Source: an uncultured Nocardioides sp.
Lineage (GTDB): Bacteria; Actinomycetota; Actinomycetes; Propionibacteriales; Nocardioidaceae
Direction of reading: 5' to 3'
Length of the DNA stretch: 64,000 nt
Assembly: GCF_947489365.1 (NCBI RefSeq)
Contig: NZ_CANLDB010000001.1
Coordinates: forward strand, 124,001 to 188,000
The translations under genes and the position numbers were made by a program. Shown here piece by piece: positions 40,289 through 49,454 of this stretch. The notes under the pieces are model-generated. The model had not been told where the DNA came from. It was given only the letters and a program-made list of their open reading frames with translations, and ran no database searches. Position 1 is the stretch's first letter, and each line of letters opens with the position of its first letter.

Positions 40289-40804
40289 GTGAGCGCGACC
40301 GCACCACCCGAGATCGAGAAGGCCCTGGCCGACGCGGACGCCGAGTTCGCCCGGCTCGACGACGCCCTGGCGCAGTGCTCCGACGGTGACCTGCACCGCG
40401 GTCACTTCGACGGCGGCTGGACCCCCGCCGAGGTCGTCTCCCACATCCACGTCTGCGTGATCATGTGGCTCGGCAACCTCCGCCGCCTGGAGTGCGACCC
40501 CGACCTCCGCTTCTTCTACCGCGAGGCCATCGGCCACGACCTGACCGGCTTCCCGCCGCCCACGGTCGCCGAGGCCCGTGGCCAGCTCGAGACCACGCGC
40601 CGCACGATGGCCACCGCCGGCGGCGTCCTCACCGACGAGCTCGCCGCGCGGGTCGTCGAGATCCCCGACCTCGGCACGATGACCGTCCAGGAGTGGACGC
40701 CGCTCATCGTCGGTCACGCCGCGATGCACGTCGGCCAGGCGCTGACGGTGATGGAGAACCGCGGCTTCGGGCCGTACGCCTCGACCTCCGGCGACGCGTC
40801 GTGA
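40289..40804 (+). CDS. DinB-family metal-binding protein
   Basis: A 171-residue four-helix protein of the DinB/maleylpyruvate-isomerase-like superfamily, many of whose members are thiol (mycothiol)-dependent transferases. The histidines of WTPAEVVSHIHVCV and of IVGHAAMHVGQAL fit the metal triad. The GTG start has GAGGAG six bases upstream. Its stop overlaps the alcohol dehydrogenase start (GTGA), so the two are coupled. The substrate is unknown. Confidence 0.85.
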   Translation: MSATAPPEIEKALADADAEFARLDDALAQCSDGDLHRGHFDGGWTPAEVVSHIHVCVIMWLGNLRRLECDPDLRFFYREAIGHDLTGFPPPTVAEARGQLETTRRTMATAGGVLTDELAARVVEIPDLGTMTVQEWTPLIVGHAAMHVGQALTVMENRGFGPYASTSGDAS

Positions 40805-41826
40805 AGGCGGCGGTGCTGACGGCGCTGGAGACCGTCGAGCTCCAGGAGCGTCCCGAGCCCACGGCGGAACCGGGTTGGGTCGTGGTGAAGGTCGAGTCGG
40901 CGTCGCTGTGCGGCACCGACGTCCACCAGTACGACGGCCGCATCGACACGCCGTTCCCCCGCGTGCCCGGCCACGACTTCGCCGGTGTCGTCGAGAGCGT
41001 CGGCGAGGGTGTCGACGAGGCGCTCGTGGGCCAGAAGGTCGCGGTGAAGCCGTCGCTGCCCTGCCGCGAGTGCGAGCAGTGCGGCAAGGGCAAGCCCGCC
41101 GACTGCGGTAGGAAGAAGCTGATCGGGCTGTGGTCCGACGGCTGCATGACGGAGAAGGTCACCGTCCCGTCGGTCAACCTCATCCCGCGCCCGGACGGCG
41201 TCGAGGCCTGGCAGGCCTCGCTGCTCGAGCCGCTGGCGGTCGGACTGAACACCGTCGACCGGTTGCGGATCCTGCTCGGCGAGACCGTCGTCGTCCTCGG
41301 GCAGGGCCCGATCGGCCTGGCGCTCACCCGCCTGTGCGCGCTGTCGGGCGCGGGGAGGCTGATCGTGACGGACGCCCGCGAGGCGCCGTTCGAGATCGCC
41401 CGGGCCTACGGGGCGACCGACTGCGTCAACGTCGCCGACTCCGACGACCCGAAGCAGGCGATCCTCGACCTCACCGAGAACGGCGCCGGCGCCGACATCG
41501 TCATCGAGACCAGCGGCTTCCCGGCGTCGTCCGCGATGTGCCTCGACCTGGTCCGCAAGGAGGGCAAGCTCGCCCACATCGGCTGGGCCAACGACCTGCC
41601 CCCGCTCCCCGTCGTCCCGATCATGGCGAAGACGCTGACGGTGTTCGGGATCGGCGGCAACGGCGGCCGTGGCCAGTACGAGCGCGCCCAGGAGCTCGTC
41701 CGCACCGGCCGCTTCGACATGGACCCGCTCGTCACCCACCGCTTTCCCCTCGACGACGTCGCCGAGGCCTTCGCGGTCGCGTCGTCCAAGCGGGACGGCG
41801 CGATCAAGGTGATCGTCGAGCCCTGA
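40801..41826 (+). CDS. Zinc-dependent alcohol dehydrogenase (MDR family)
   Basis: Oxidises an alcohol or polyol with NAD(P). The 341-residue protein has catalytic zinc ligands Cys37 (SLCGTD) and the His of VPGHDFAGVVE, the four-Cys structural zinc lobe (CRECEQCGKGKPADC), and a Rossmann fold VVVLGQGPIGLALTRLC. It resembles sorbitol/threonine dehydrogenase-type members. It is coupled to the DinB gene, and mycothiol-linked detoxification is one possible theme. A 45-bp palindrome ends the operon. Confidence 0.92.
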   Translation: MKAAVLTALETVELQERPEPTAEPGWVVVKVESASLCGTDVHQYDGRIDTPFPRVPGHDFAGVVESVGEGVDEALVGQKVAVKPSLPCRECEQCGKGKPADCGRKKLIGLWSDGCMTEKVTVPSVNLIPRPDGVEAWQASLLEPLAVGLNTVDRLRILLGETVVVLGQGPIGLALTRLCALSGAGRLIVTDAREAPFEIARAYGATDCVNVADSDDPKQAILDLTENGAGADIVIETSGFPASSAMCLDLVRKEGKLAHIGWANDLPPLPVVPIMAKTLTVFGIGGNGGRGQYERAQELVRTGRFDMDPLVTHRFPLDDVAEAFAVASSKRDGAIKVIVEP

Positions 41827-41833
41827 GGCTCTC

Positions 41834-41878
41834 TTTGCGGGCGGTTCTCCGCTGTGACAGCGGAGAACCGCCCGCAAA
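41834..41878. terminator. 22-bp-arm perfect hairpin
   Basis: A 22-base arm beginning TTTGCGGGCGG is repeated as its exact complement around one central G. It starts eight bases after the alcohol dehydrogenase stop and is the longest perfect hairpin in the window. Confidence 0.75.
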
Positions 41879-41944
41879 CCGGGCTGTCCACAGGTCGATG
41901 GCGGGTGCCGTGCGTGGCCGGTGACTTCCGGGCAACCTGCCGGG

Positions 41945-42907
41945 GTGCGATCACCGTCCGACCTGCCCGAGCTGCGTGAGGTCCTCGCGCGCCAGGACGG
42001 GGTGGTCTCCAGGCGACAGGCGCTGAAGGCGGGCCTTGCGTCGCACGAGATCGAAGGGTTGGTGAGGCGGGAGCGCTGGGCCCGCCACGCGAAGGCGGTG
42101 TACGTCGCCCACTCCGGCCCGCTCACCGGTCCCCAGCGCGCCTGGGTCGCCGTCCTCTGCTGCTGGCCCGCCGCCCTCCACCTGGCGTCCGCGCTCACGC
42201 CACCCTCCACGACCGGACCGGTGTTCGTCGCCGTCGACCGGGACCGGCGCAGGCCGGTGACCCCGCCGTGGGTCGTGGTGCGCCGACTCACCCGTCTGGA
42301 GGGGGCGGCGCACTGGAACACCTCGCCGCCCAGGGTCCGGTGCGAGGACGCGGCGCTCCACCTCGCGGCGGCCGCGCGCGACGACCTTGCCGCCGTCGGG
42401 ATCCTGGCCGCCGTCTGCCAGCAGCGTCGGACGACACCGCGACGACTCCTGGGCGCACTGGAGCGCTGGCCCCGTCTGGCACGACGTGCCTGGTTGGCGT
42501 CGGTGCTCACCGATCTCGCCCGGGGCACGACGTCGGTGCTGGAGCACGGCTACCTGACGCTGGTCGAGCGCGCGCACGGCCTGCCCCGGGCCCGGTGGCA
42601 GGTGCGGGTCGACTCCGGCGGGCGGCGCCGCTACCGCGACGCGACGTACGACGGTGGTGCAGTGATCGAGCTCGACGGCGCGGCCCACCACGGCACGAGG
42701 TCGCAGCGGGACGACGACCTGCAGCGCGACCTCGAGCTCGCGGCGGACGGCGGGGCGACCGCCCGCCTGGGCTACGGGCAGGTCTACGGCGACACCTGCC
42801 GGACCACCTTCCTCGTCGTCCGCTTCCTCAGGTCACGCGGCGTCGTGGTGGACCCGGTCGCCTGCGGCTCCGGCTGTCCGGTCGCGGCGCTCCGGGACGC
42901 CGCGTGA
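41945..42907 (+). CDS. AbiEi-like HTH and DUF559-like nuclease-fold protein
   Basis: A 320-residue protein. The N-terminus (LREVLARQDGVVSRRQALKA, ...HEIEGLVRRERWARHAKAVY) matches the winged helix of AbiEi antitoxins. The C-terminal part (YRDATYDGGAVIELDGAAHH, then a charged RDDDLQRDLELA helix) looks like a PD-(D/E)xK/VSR-type fold. There is no AbiEii toxin beside it. Such orphan proteins recur in actinobacteria with unknown function. CAACCT lies six bases before the GTG. It overlaps no gene. Confidence 0.78.
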   Translation: MRSPSDLPELREVLARQDGVVSRRQALKAGLASHEIEGLVRRERWARHAKAVYVAHSGPLTGPQRAWVAVLCCWPAALHLASALTPPSTTGPVFVAVDRDRRRPVTPPWVVVRRLTRLEGAAHWNTSPPRVRCEDAALHLAAAARDDLAAVGILAAVCQQRRTTPRRLLGALERWPRLARRAWLASVLTDLARGTTSVLEHGYLTLVERAHGLPRARWQVRVDSGGRRRYRDATYDGGAVIELDGAAHHGTRSQRDDDLQRDLELAADGGATARLGYGQVYGDTCRTTFLVVRFLRSRGVVVDPVACGSGCPVAALRDAA

Positions 42908-42909
42908 GG

Positions 42910-43812
42910 TCAGCCCGCGGCGTGCTTGTACGGGTCGGGCGGGAACCAGCCGGCGGCGACGACCCGGTCGGACCAGCCCTGGAGGCGGGTGATCAGGGTC
43001 TCGAGGTCGGAGCCGAGGGCGTCGACGACGGGCTGCTCGGAGGTGTCGGTGACGGCCTCGAGGGAGTCGCGCAGCGTGCGGCCGGCGGGGGTGATGACGT
43101 TGCCGTCGGCGAGGCCACGCTCCTCGAGCGAGCGGCGGCCGGCGGCCATGACCTCGGCGGACCAGCCGCGGGTGCCGGTGTAGGCGTCGGGCTCCCAGCC
43201 GATCCAGAGCTCGGTGAGCATGTTGGCGGTGACGCCGTCGAGGCCGGCGCCGACGCAGGCCGCGAGGTGGGCGTCGCCGCGGTGCTCGCGCAGCACCGTG
43301 CAGGCGTGCCACAGCCGCGCCCACGGCTCGTCGGGGACGTCGAGCGCCTGGAGACCGGCGTAGAACGGTCGGCCCAGCACCGACAGGCCGCGTCCGGCGG
43401 CGAGCAGGGCGTCGGCGGTCTCGGTGACCTCGGGTCCGGGCTCCCCGCACGCCGCGGTGAGGGTCGCCGTCACGCCCTCGACCCGTGCGGCGCGGATCTC
43501 GGCGAGGGAGCAGCGGGAGCGGGCGTCGTCCCAGAGGCTGTCCACCAGGCCGGGCTCGAAGACGCCGAACGCCGCGGCGACGACCTCGCCCTCGGGCTCG
43601 CCGAGCTGGCTGCCGCGGCCCCACACGTAGCCGGTGAGGAAGTCGAGGCCGTGCGCGGCCTGGGCGTCGTACGCCGGCTCGCCCCAGTAGCAGACCATTG
43701 CCACCGCCTCCATCGAGTCGCGGAGGCGGCGGGCCGGCGTGTGCCAGTCCAGCTCGTGGGCCTCGCCCTCGCGGGGGGCGAAGAAGGCGGCGCGGGCGTC
43801 GGCGTAGTCCAT
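42910..43812 (-). CDS. SCO6745-like family protein
   Basis: A 300-residue soluble helical protein beginning MDYADARAAFFAPREGEAHE, with internal WGEPAYDAQAAHG, AACVGAGLDGVTANML and RTLRDSLEAVTD. This pattern corresponds to an actinobacterial family named after SCO6745 of Streptomyces, with no reaction assigned. The final part may form a winged-helix-like fold (ITPAGRTLRDSLE). CATCCT lies six bases before the ATG. Confidence 0.72.
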   Translation of the reverse strand: MDYADARAAFFAPREGEAHELDWHTPARRLRDSMEAVAMVCYWGEPAYDAQAAHGLDFLTGYVWGRGSQLGEPEGEVVAAAFGVFEPGLVDSLWDDARSRCSLAEIRAARVEGVTATLTAACGEPGPEVTETADALLAAGRGLSVLGRPFYAGLQALDVPDEPWARLWHACTVLREHRGDAHLAACVGAGLDGVTANMLTELWIGWEPDAYTGTRGWSAEVMAAGRRSLEERGLADGNVITPAGRTLRDSLEAVTDTSEQPVVDALGSDLETLITRLQGWSDRVVAAGWFPPDPYKHAAG

Positions 43813-43936
43813 GGCGGCAGGATGCCCCCGCCGGGCGCGCGCCGACCAGACCCGCGAGCCGGTTCAGCGGCGACGGGACACGGCTTCGCACCGGGCGGCT
43901 ACCTGCGCCCACGACGCCCCCGGGAGGATCGGGCGG

Positions 43937-44845
43937 GTGAGTAGCGTCGAGCTCGTCGAGGTGGGTCCGCGCGACGGACTCCAGAACGAGGACCGAGCCC
44001 TGCCCCCCGAGACCCGCGTCGCGCTGGTCGAAGGCCTCGTCGCCGCCGGCGTACGACGCCTCGAGACGGTGAGCTTCGTGCGGCCCGACCGCGTCCCGCA
44101 GATGGCGGGCGCGGAGGAGGTGATGGCGGCGGTGCCTACCACCGCGCCGGACGGCTCGCCCCTGACCCACATCGGGCTGGTGCTCAACGAGCGCGGCGCC
44201 CGGCGGGCGGTGGAGACCGCGGTCGGCGAGGTCAACGTCGTCGTCCCGGTCACCGACGAGTTCTGCACCCGCAACCAGGGCGTCGAGGTCGAGGGCATGC
44301 TCGACCACGCCGCCGCGGCCGTCGAGGTCGCCCGCACCGCGGGGATCGGCGCGTCGGTGACCCTCGCCGTCGCGTTCGGATGCCCCTTCGCCGGCACGGT
44401 GACCACCGAGCGGGTCGCCGACGTCGTCGAGCGCGTGCTGGCGCTCGGGATCGACGAGCTCGCGTTCGCCGACACCGTCGGGGTCGGCGTCCCCACCCAG
44501 GTCGCCGCGCTCGCCGACCTGCTGCCGGAGCTGCCTGACGCCCCGCGGCTGCGCTTCCACTTCCACAACACGCGGAACACCGGGTACGCCAACGCCTGGG
44601 CCGCGGTCGCCCTCGGCCGCCGGGTCGCGCTCGACGCGTCCGTCGGTGGCTTCGGCGGCTGCCCCTTCGCGCCCGCGGCCACCGGCAACATCGCCTCCGA
44701 GGACCTCCACTTCATGCTCGACCGCGCCGGCGTCGCGATCACGCCCGTCGACCGTGGAGTGCTCGTGGACACCGCGTCCCGGCTGTCGGCGCAGCTCGAC
44801 AGCCCCGTGCAGGCGCTGCTCGGCAAGGCGGGGGAGCCGGCGTGA
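43937..44845 (+). CDS. Hydroxymethylglutaryl-CoA lyase-like enzyme
   Basis: A DRE-TIM metallolyase of 302 residues that cleaves or forms C-C bonds in acyl-CoA or oxoacid substrates; HMG-CoA lyase yields acetyl-CoA and acetoacetate. Active residues are in VEVGPRDGLQNE, the metal His pair in RFHFHNTRNTG, and the mobile Cys loop GGFGGCPFAPAATGNIASED. It is first in a three-gene coupled operon (GTGA to the CaiB gene). GAGGAT lies seven bases before the GTG. The real substrate may differ from HMG-CoA. Confidence 0.88.
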   Translation: MSSVELVEVGPRDGLQNEDRALPPETRVALVEGLVAAGVRRLETVSFVRPDRVPQMAGAEEVMAAVPTTAPDGSPLTHIGLVLNERGARRAVETAVGEVNVVVPVTDEFCTRNQGVEVEGMLDHAAAAVEVARTAGIGASVTLAVAFGCPFAGTVTTERVADVVERVLALGIDELAFADTVGVGVPTQVAALADLLPELPDAPRLRFHFHNTRNTGYANAWAAVALGRRVALDASVGGFGGCPFAPAATGNIASEDLHFMLDRAGVAITPVDRGVLVDTASRLSAQLDSPVQALLGKAGEPA

Positions 44846-46068
44846 GCGACCCCGACGTGCGGCTCGACCGCGACCGTCCCCTCGCCGGCCTCCGGGTCGT
44901 CGAGCTCGGCAACTTCATCGCCGCCCCCACCGCGGGCCGCCTGCTCGCCGACTTCGGCGCCGAGGTGATCAAGATCGAGCGCCCGCGCACGGGTGACGAG
45001 CTCCGCAACTGGCGCCTGTACGCCGGCGACACCTCGATGCTGTTCCGCACCATCAACCGCGGCAAGCGCTCGGTCGCGCTCGACCTCAAGGAGCCCGAGG
45101 GCCGCGACGCCGTCCTCGCGCTGATCGCCCGCTCCGACGCGCTGCTGGAGAACTTCCGCCCCGGCACGCTCGACCGCTGGGGTCTCGACGCGGCCACCCT
45201 GACCCGGATCAACCCCGAGCTCGTCGTGGCGCGGGTGTCGGCGTACGGCCAGACCGGCCCGATGTCGAGACGCCCCGGCTTCGCCGCCGTCGCGGAGGCG
45301 TTCGGCGGGATGCGCGAGCTGGTGGGGGAGGCCGACCGGCCGCCTGCGCGGGTGGGGGTGAGCATCGGCGACTCGATCGCCGGCCTGTACGCCGCCTTCG
45401 GCATCGTGATGGGCCTGTTCGACCGGGAGCAGCGACGCCGCGTCTCCCAGCCCGCCGTCGGTCCCGACGAGCGCCACGTCGACGTCGCGCTGCACGAGGC
45501 GGTGTTCTCGATGATGGAGTCGCTGGTGTCGGACTACTCGGCGTACGACGTCCTGCGCGAGCGCACCGGCGGCCGGATGGAGGGCATCGCCCCGTCCAAC
45601 GCCTACCAGTGCGGCGACGACGTCTCCGTCGTCATCGCGGGCAACGCGGACAACATCTTCGGCACCTTCATGCGGACCATCGGCCGCGACGACCTGGCCG
45701 ACGACCCCGACCTGGCGCGCAACGCCGGGCGCTGGGAGCGGCGCGACGAGCTGGACGAGGCCATCGAGTCGTGGACCCGGACGCGGACCCGCGCCGAGGT
45801 GCTCGGCGTGCTCGAGGAGGCGGGGGTGCCGTCCGGCCCGATCTACGTGGCCTCGGACATCGTCGACGACCCCCAGTACGGCGCCCGTGACATGGTGCAG
45901 CACCGCCTCGTGGACGTCGGCGGGGTGCAGCGCAAGGTCGCGTTCCCCGGCGTCGTCCCGCTGCTGGGGGAGCGGTCCCTGCCCGTGAACGACCCCGGCC
46001 CGGACCTCGGCGCCGACACCGAGGCCGTGCTCGCCGAGCTGGCTCGGACGAACCAGGAGGACCGATGA
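44842..46068 (+). CDS. CaiB/BaiF family CoA-transferase
   Basis: Transfers CoA between carboxylic acids. The 408-residue class III CoA-transferase shows LAGLRVVELGNFIAAPTAGR, LLADFGAEVIKIERP and the catalytic Asp of VGVSIGDSIAGLYAAFG, and ends with a family-typical GADTEAVLAELA. The start overlaps the lyase stop (GTGA) and the stop overlaps the E1-like start (ATGA). Both acid and CoA donor are unknown. Confidence 0.92.
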   Translation: MSDPDVRLDRDRPLAGLRVVELGNFIAAPTAGRLLADFGAEVIKIERPRTGDELRNWRLYAGDTSMLFRTINRGKRSVALDLKEPEGRDAVLALIARSDALLENFRPGTLDRWGLDAATLTRINPELVVARVSAYGQTGPMSRRPGFAAVAEAFGGMRELVGEADRPPARVGVSIGDSIAGLYAAFGIVMGLFDREQRRRVSQPAVGPDERHVDVALHEAVFSMMESLVSDYSAYDVLRERTGGRMEGIAPSNAYQCGDDVSVVIAGNADNIFGTFMRTIGRDDLADDPDLARNAGRWERRDELDEAIESWTRTRTRAEVLGVLEEAGVPSGPIYVASDIVDDPQYGARDMVQHRLVDVGGVQRKVAFPGVVPLLGERSLPVNDPGPDLGADTEAVLAELARTNQEDR

Positions 46069-48455
46069 CCGAGACCGCAGGCCGCACCGCGGCCACGACG
46101 AGCGGCGACGACCCCGACCTCGAGACGCTGCGCGCGATCTCGCGGCGGGTGCTGTGGCTGTCGTCGGCGATCGTGGACGCCGCCAACCGCCAGCGACCCA
46201 ACGACACCGGCGTCAAGGTCGGCGGCCACCAGGCGTCGTCCGCGTCGATGGTCGACGTCTGCGTGGCGCTGTGGTTCCACGAGCTGACCGCGCGCGACCG
46301 GGTCTCGGTCAAGCCGCACGCCTCGCCGGTCCTGCACGCCATGAACTACCTGCTCGGCGACCTCGACGCGTCGTACCTGACGACGCTGCGCGAGAAGGGG
46401 GGCCTGCAGGCCTACCCGTCGCGGTCGAAGGACCCCGACACCGTCGACTTCTCGACCGGCTCGGTCGGCATCGGCGCCACGGCGACGCTGTGGGCGGCGA
46501 TCGCGCACCGGTACGTGCGCTCGCAGTTCCCGGCCGTCCACGACGACTCCGTCCTCCAGGGAGGACCACCGGAGCACCCCGGCCGCTTCGTCAGCCTGCT
46601 CGGCGACGCCGAGCTCGACGAGGGGGCCATCTGGGAGGCCGTCGCCGACAGCCAGGTCGCCGGGCTCGGCGAGCTGCTCTGGGTCGTCGACATGAACCGG
46701 CAGTCGCTGGACCGCGTCGTGCCGGACATCCAGATCGAGCGGCTGCAGGCGATGTTCTCCGCCGCCGGCTGGCAGGTCGTCACCCTGAAGTGGGGGCGGC
46801 TGATCTCGGCGCTGTTCGAGCGCCCGGGGGGCGACGAGCTGCGGCGCCGGCTCGAGGCGATGCCGAACGAGGAGTACCAGCGGATCCTGCGCGCCGACTC
46901 CACGGAGGTCGCCGAGCGGATCATGGGCGGCGACGAGGCGACCGGCTCCGACGAGCTGTGGGCGCTGCTGCAGTCGGTGCCGACCGCGCACCTCGCGGCC
47001 GCCGTCCGCGACCTGGGCGGCCACGACCTCGGGCTGCTGGTCGACACCTTCGCCGGCGTCGACACCGACCGGCCGACCGTCGTGTTCGCCTACACCGTCA
47101 AGGGCCGGGGCCTGCCGACCGAGGGGCACCCCAACAACCACTCGGCGCTGCTGACCGAGGCGCAGATGCGTGCCCTCGCCGACGCCTGCGGCACCTCGCT
47201 GGACGACCCGTGGGCCGGCTTCGCGGACGACAGCGAGCCCGGTGCGCTGTGCGCGCGGCGGCGTACGGCGCTCGCCCGGACGCCCCACGAGCCGGGCGAG
47301 CGGGTGGACGTCCCGCTCGAGCTCGGCCACCCCCACCGCAAGGCGATCTCGACGCAGGCCGTGCTGGGGCGGATGCTGGCCGACCTGGTCCGTGACGCCC
47401 CCGAGGTGGCGCAGCGCGTGGTGACCTGCAGCCCTGACGTGGCGTCGTCCACCAACCTCGGCGGCTGGATCAACAAGACCGGCGTGTGGGCCTCCTCGGA
47501 GCGGCGCGACTGGTTCGCGGACGACGCCGAGCGGGTGCTGCGGTGGTCCGAGGCGCAGGGCGGTCAGCACATCGAGCTCGGCATCGCCGAGGTCAACCTC
47601 GTCGGTCTGCTCGCCGAGCTCGGCGCGACCTGGTCGCGGTGGGGCGAGCGGCTGATCCCCATCGCGACCCTCTACGACCCGTTCCTGGCGCGCGCGCTGG
47701 AGCCCTGGTCGTTCGGCATCTACGCCGGCGGGCAGTCGATCCTGGTCGGGACGCCGTCCGGGGTGACCCTGGCCTCCGAGGGAGGGGCGCACCAGTCGGT
47801 GTCGACGCCGTCCATCGGGCTCGAGCAGCCGGGCTGCGTCGCCTGGGAGCCGGCGTTCGCGCAGGACCTCGAGTGGACCTTCCTGCACGCCATGCGCTCG
47901 GTGGGGGTGCCCGGCGGGACGTCGGCGTACTTCCGGCTCTCCACCCGCCCGCTCGACCCCGCGCTCGCGCGGGTGCCGGAGGACGCCGCCCTGCGGGAGC
48001 GTCGCCGCCGCCAGGCGGTGGCGGGCGGCTACCGCCTCACCGACCACGACCCGGCCGGCGAGGACGTCGTCCTCGTGGGGGCGGGCGCGGTGATGCCCGA
48101 GGTGCTGGCCGCGGCGGACCTGCTCGCCGGGCGGGGGATCACCGCCGGCGTCGTCTGCCTGACCAGCGCCGACCTGGTGTTCCGCTCCTTCCAGCAGCGG
48201 GGCAGCCGGGACGCCGGCGTCGGGTCGGGGATCCTCGACCTGCTCCTGCCGCCGCAGCACGCCGCGCCGATCGTGACGGTCCTCGACGGCCACCCGCACA
48301 CGCTGTCGTTCCTCGCCGGCGCCCGCGGTGACCGCATCCGCTGCCTGGGCGTCACCGAGTTCGGCCAGTCCTCGAGCCTCACCGACGCCTACGCCCACCA
48401 CGGCCTCGACGCCGGCTCCGTCACCGGCGCCGCGCTCGACCTGCTGGGCCGATGA
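46065..48455 (+). CDS. Homodimeric pyruvate-dehydrogenase-E1-like (AceE-like) TPP enzyme
   Basis: A 796-residue transketolase-superfamily enzyme. The TPP motif GDAELDEGAIWEAVADSQ, ending in VVDMNRQSLDR, matches AceE (GDGEMDE...N). The activating Glu is in GQHIELGIAEVNL, and GVTLASEGGAHQSVSTPSIG corresponds to the AceE His loop. It is shorter than AceE (about 890), mostly at the N-terminus. No lipoyl E2 or E3 gene is near, so it may release an aldehyde or a ligation product rather than acyl-dihydrolipoamide. It is coupled to the CaiB gene. A palindrome array follows its stop. Confidence 0.82.
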   Translation: MTETAGRTAATTSGDDPDLETLRAISRRVLWLSSAIVDAANRQRPNDTGVKVGGHQASSASMVDVCVALWFHELTARDRVSVKPHASPVLHAMNYLLGDLDASYLTTLREKGGLQAYPSRSKDPDTVDFSTGSVGIGATATLWAAIAHRYVRSQFPAVHDDSVLQGGPPEHPGRFVSLLGDAELDEGAIWEAVADSQVAGLGELLWVVDMNRQSLDRVVPDIQIERLQAMFSAAGWQVVTLKWGRLISALFERPGGDELRRRLEAMPNEEYQRILRADSTEVAERIMGGDEATGSDELWALLQSVPTAHLAAAVRDLGGHDLGLLVDTFAGVDTDRPTVVFAYTVKGRGLPTEGHPNNHSALLTEAQMRALADACGTSLDDPWAGFADDSEPGALCARRRTALARTPHEPGERVDVPLELGHPHRKAISTQAVLGRMLADLVRDAPEVAQRVVTCSPDVASSTNLGGWINKTGVWASSERRDWFADDAERVLRWSEAQGGQHIELGIAEVNLVGLLAELGATWSRWGERLIPIATLYDPFLARALEPWSFGIYAGGQSILVGTPSGVTLASEGGAHQSVSTPSIGLEQPGCVAWEPAFAQDLEWTFLHAMRSVGVPGGTSAYFRLSTRPLDPALARVPEDAALRERRRRQAVAGGYRLTDHDPAGEDVVLVGAGAVMPEVLAAADLLAGRGITAGVVCLTSADLVFRSFQQRGSRDAGVGSGILDLLLPPQHAAPIVTVLDGHPHTLSFLAGARGDRIRCLGVTEFGQSSSLTDAYAHHGLDAGSVTGAALDLLGR

Positions 48456-48457
48456 CG

Positions 48458-48560
48458 CCGAGTCGGCCCGAACGCACTCCGCCAGGGCGCTGAGTCGGCC
48501 CGAACGGCATCCGTTCGGGCCGACTCGAGGGGTCAGGGAGGTGCGTTCGGGCCGACTCGG
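48458..48560. repeat. Nested palindromes built from four copies of one 15-mer
   Basis: GAGTCGGCCCGAACG occurs at 48460 and 48492 forward and at 48512 and 48544 inverted. The inner pair makes a perfect 15-bp stem with a five-base loop. The outer pair extends to 20-bp arms (48458-48477 and 48541-48560). The whole can fold as one long or two alternative hairpins just after the E1-like gene. A terminator role is plausible. Confidence 0.85.
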
Positions 48561-48671
48561 CCAGGTGGTGGGCGCAGCCACACGATCCCGCCCGGCGAGA
48601 CGACGGGGCGGGCGTGGGTCGGGTTCCTAGGCTGTGCGCGTCGTCACACACCTCATCCCCCGGGGGTCCCG

Positions 48672-49400
48672 TTGTCGCTCGCCGCCCTGCCCGTCGCCGA
48701 CCGGGTGCTCGTCCTCGCCTGCAGCGCGCGTCGCGACGCCGTACGACGTGCCGCCCCGGCGGTGATGCGGGTGCGGCTGCCGGGGGTCGTGCTGGAGGTG
48801 CCGGCCGCCGCGGTGGAGGGGCTGCTCGCCGAGCTGCTCCCGACCGGGCGCGCCGCCGGGGTGACGGGACTCGAGGTCGAGGTCGACACCACGACCGAGG
48901 CCGGGCGCGGGGTGCTGCGGGCGGTGGGGTTCCTCGTCTCCGAGCTGGACCGCCCGGGCGGCATCGCCACCTGCCCGGTCGCGCGCGCCGAGCTCGAGCG
49001 GTTCGTGCTCACGCGCGTGCTGCTGGGCGGTCGGCACCGCTGGGCCGACGCCCTCGCCGACCACGACGACCGCACCCGGCTGGGGCGGCTCGCGCCGGTC
49101 GTGGCGTACGTCGAGGAGCACGCCGACGCCGAGCTCACCCCCGAGCTGCTCGCCCGGGTCGGCTGCGTGAGCGTCCGCACGCTCCACGCGGCGTTCGCCG
49201 ACCGCCTCGGGGTGCCGCCCATGGCGTACGTGCGGACGGTGAGGCTGGCGAAGGTCCGCGCCGAGCTGCTCGCCGGCGACCCCGACTCGCTCCGGGTCAC
49301 CGACGTCGCCACGCGCTGGGGCTTCTTCCACCAGTCCCGCTTCGCGCAGCAGTACCGCGAGCGCTTCGGCGAGCTGCCGAGCGAGACGCTCGCGCGCTGA
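48672..49400 (+). CDS. AraC-family transcriptional regulator
   Basis: A 242-residue protein whose C-terminal third has two helix-turn-helix units of the AraC type (TPELLARVGCVSVRTLHAAF, then DVATRWGFFHQSRFAQQYRERFG). The N-terminal 110 residues look like a short ligand or dimer domain. It starts at TTG after a GGGGG stretch. TAGGCT at 48628-48633 is a likely -10, giving about 32 bases of leader. It probably regulates the aldehyde dehydrogenase and perhaps the upstream operon. Confidence 0.88.
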   Translation: MSLAALPVADRVLVLACSARRDAVRRAAPAVMRVRLPGVVLEVPAAAVEGLLAELLPTGRAAGVTGLEVEVDTTTEAGRGVLRAVGFLVSELDRPGGIATCPVARAELERFVLTRVLLGGRHRWADALADHDDRTRLGRLAPVVAYVEEHADAELTPELLARVGCVSVRTLHAAFADRLGVPPMAYVRTVRLAKVRAELLAGDPDSLRVTDVATRWGFFHQSRFAQQYRERFGELPSETLAR

Positions 49401-49454
49401 CCAGACAGCGTTGAGCGGATAGCGGACGGCGTACGGCGGACCTAGCGTGAGCGC
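49401..49454 (+). promoter_or_regulatory. Promoter and possible AraC operator of the aldehyde dehydrogenase gene
   Basis: TAGCGT at 49443-49448 is exactly six bases before the GTG at 49455. Just upstream GCGGATAGCGGA and GTACGGCGGA contain repeated GCGGA steps that could bind the AraC protein encoded upstream. Confidence 0.5.

Noticed and set aside
45843-48581. 912-aa minus-strand ORF
   Set aside because: Antisense of the AceE-like gene, with the usual His/Arg/Val-rich shadow composition.
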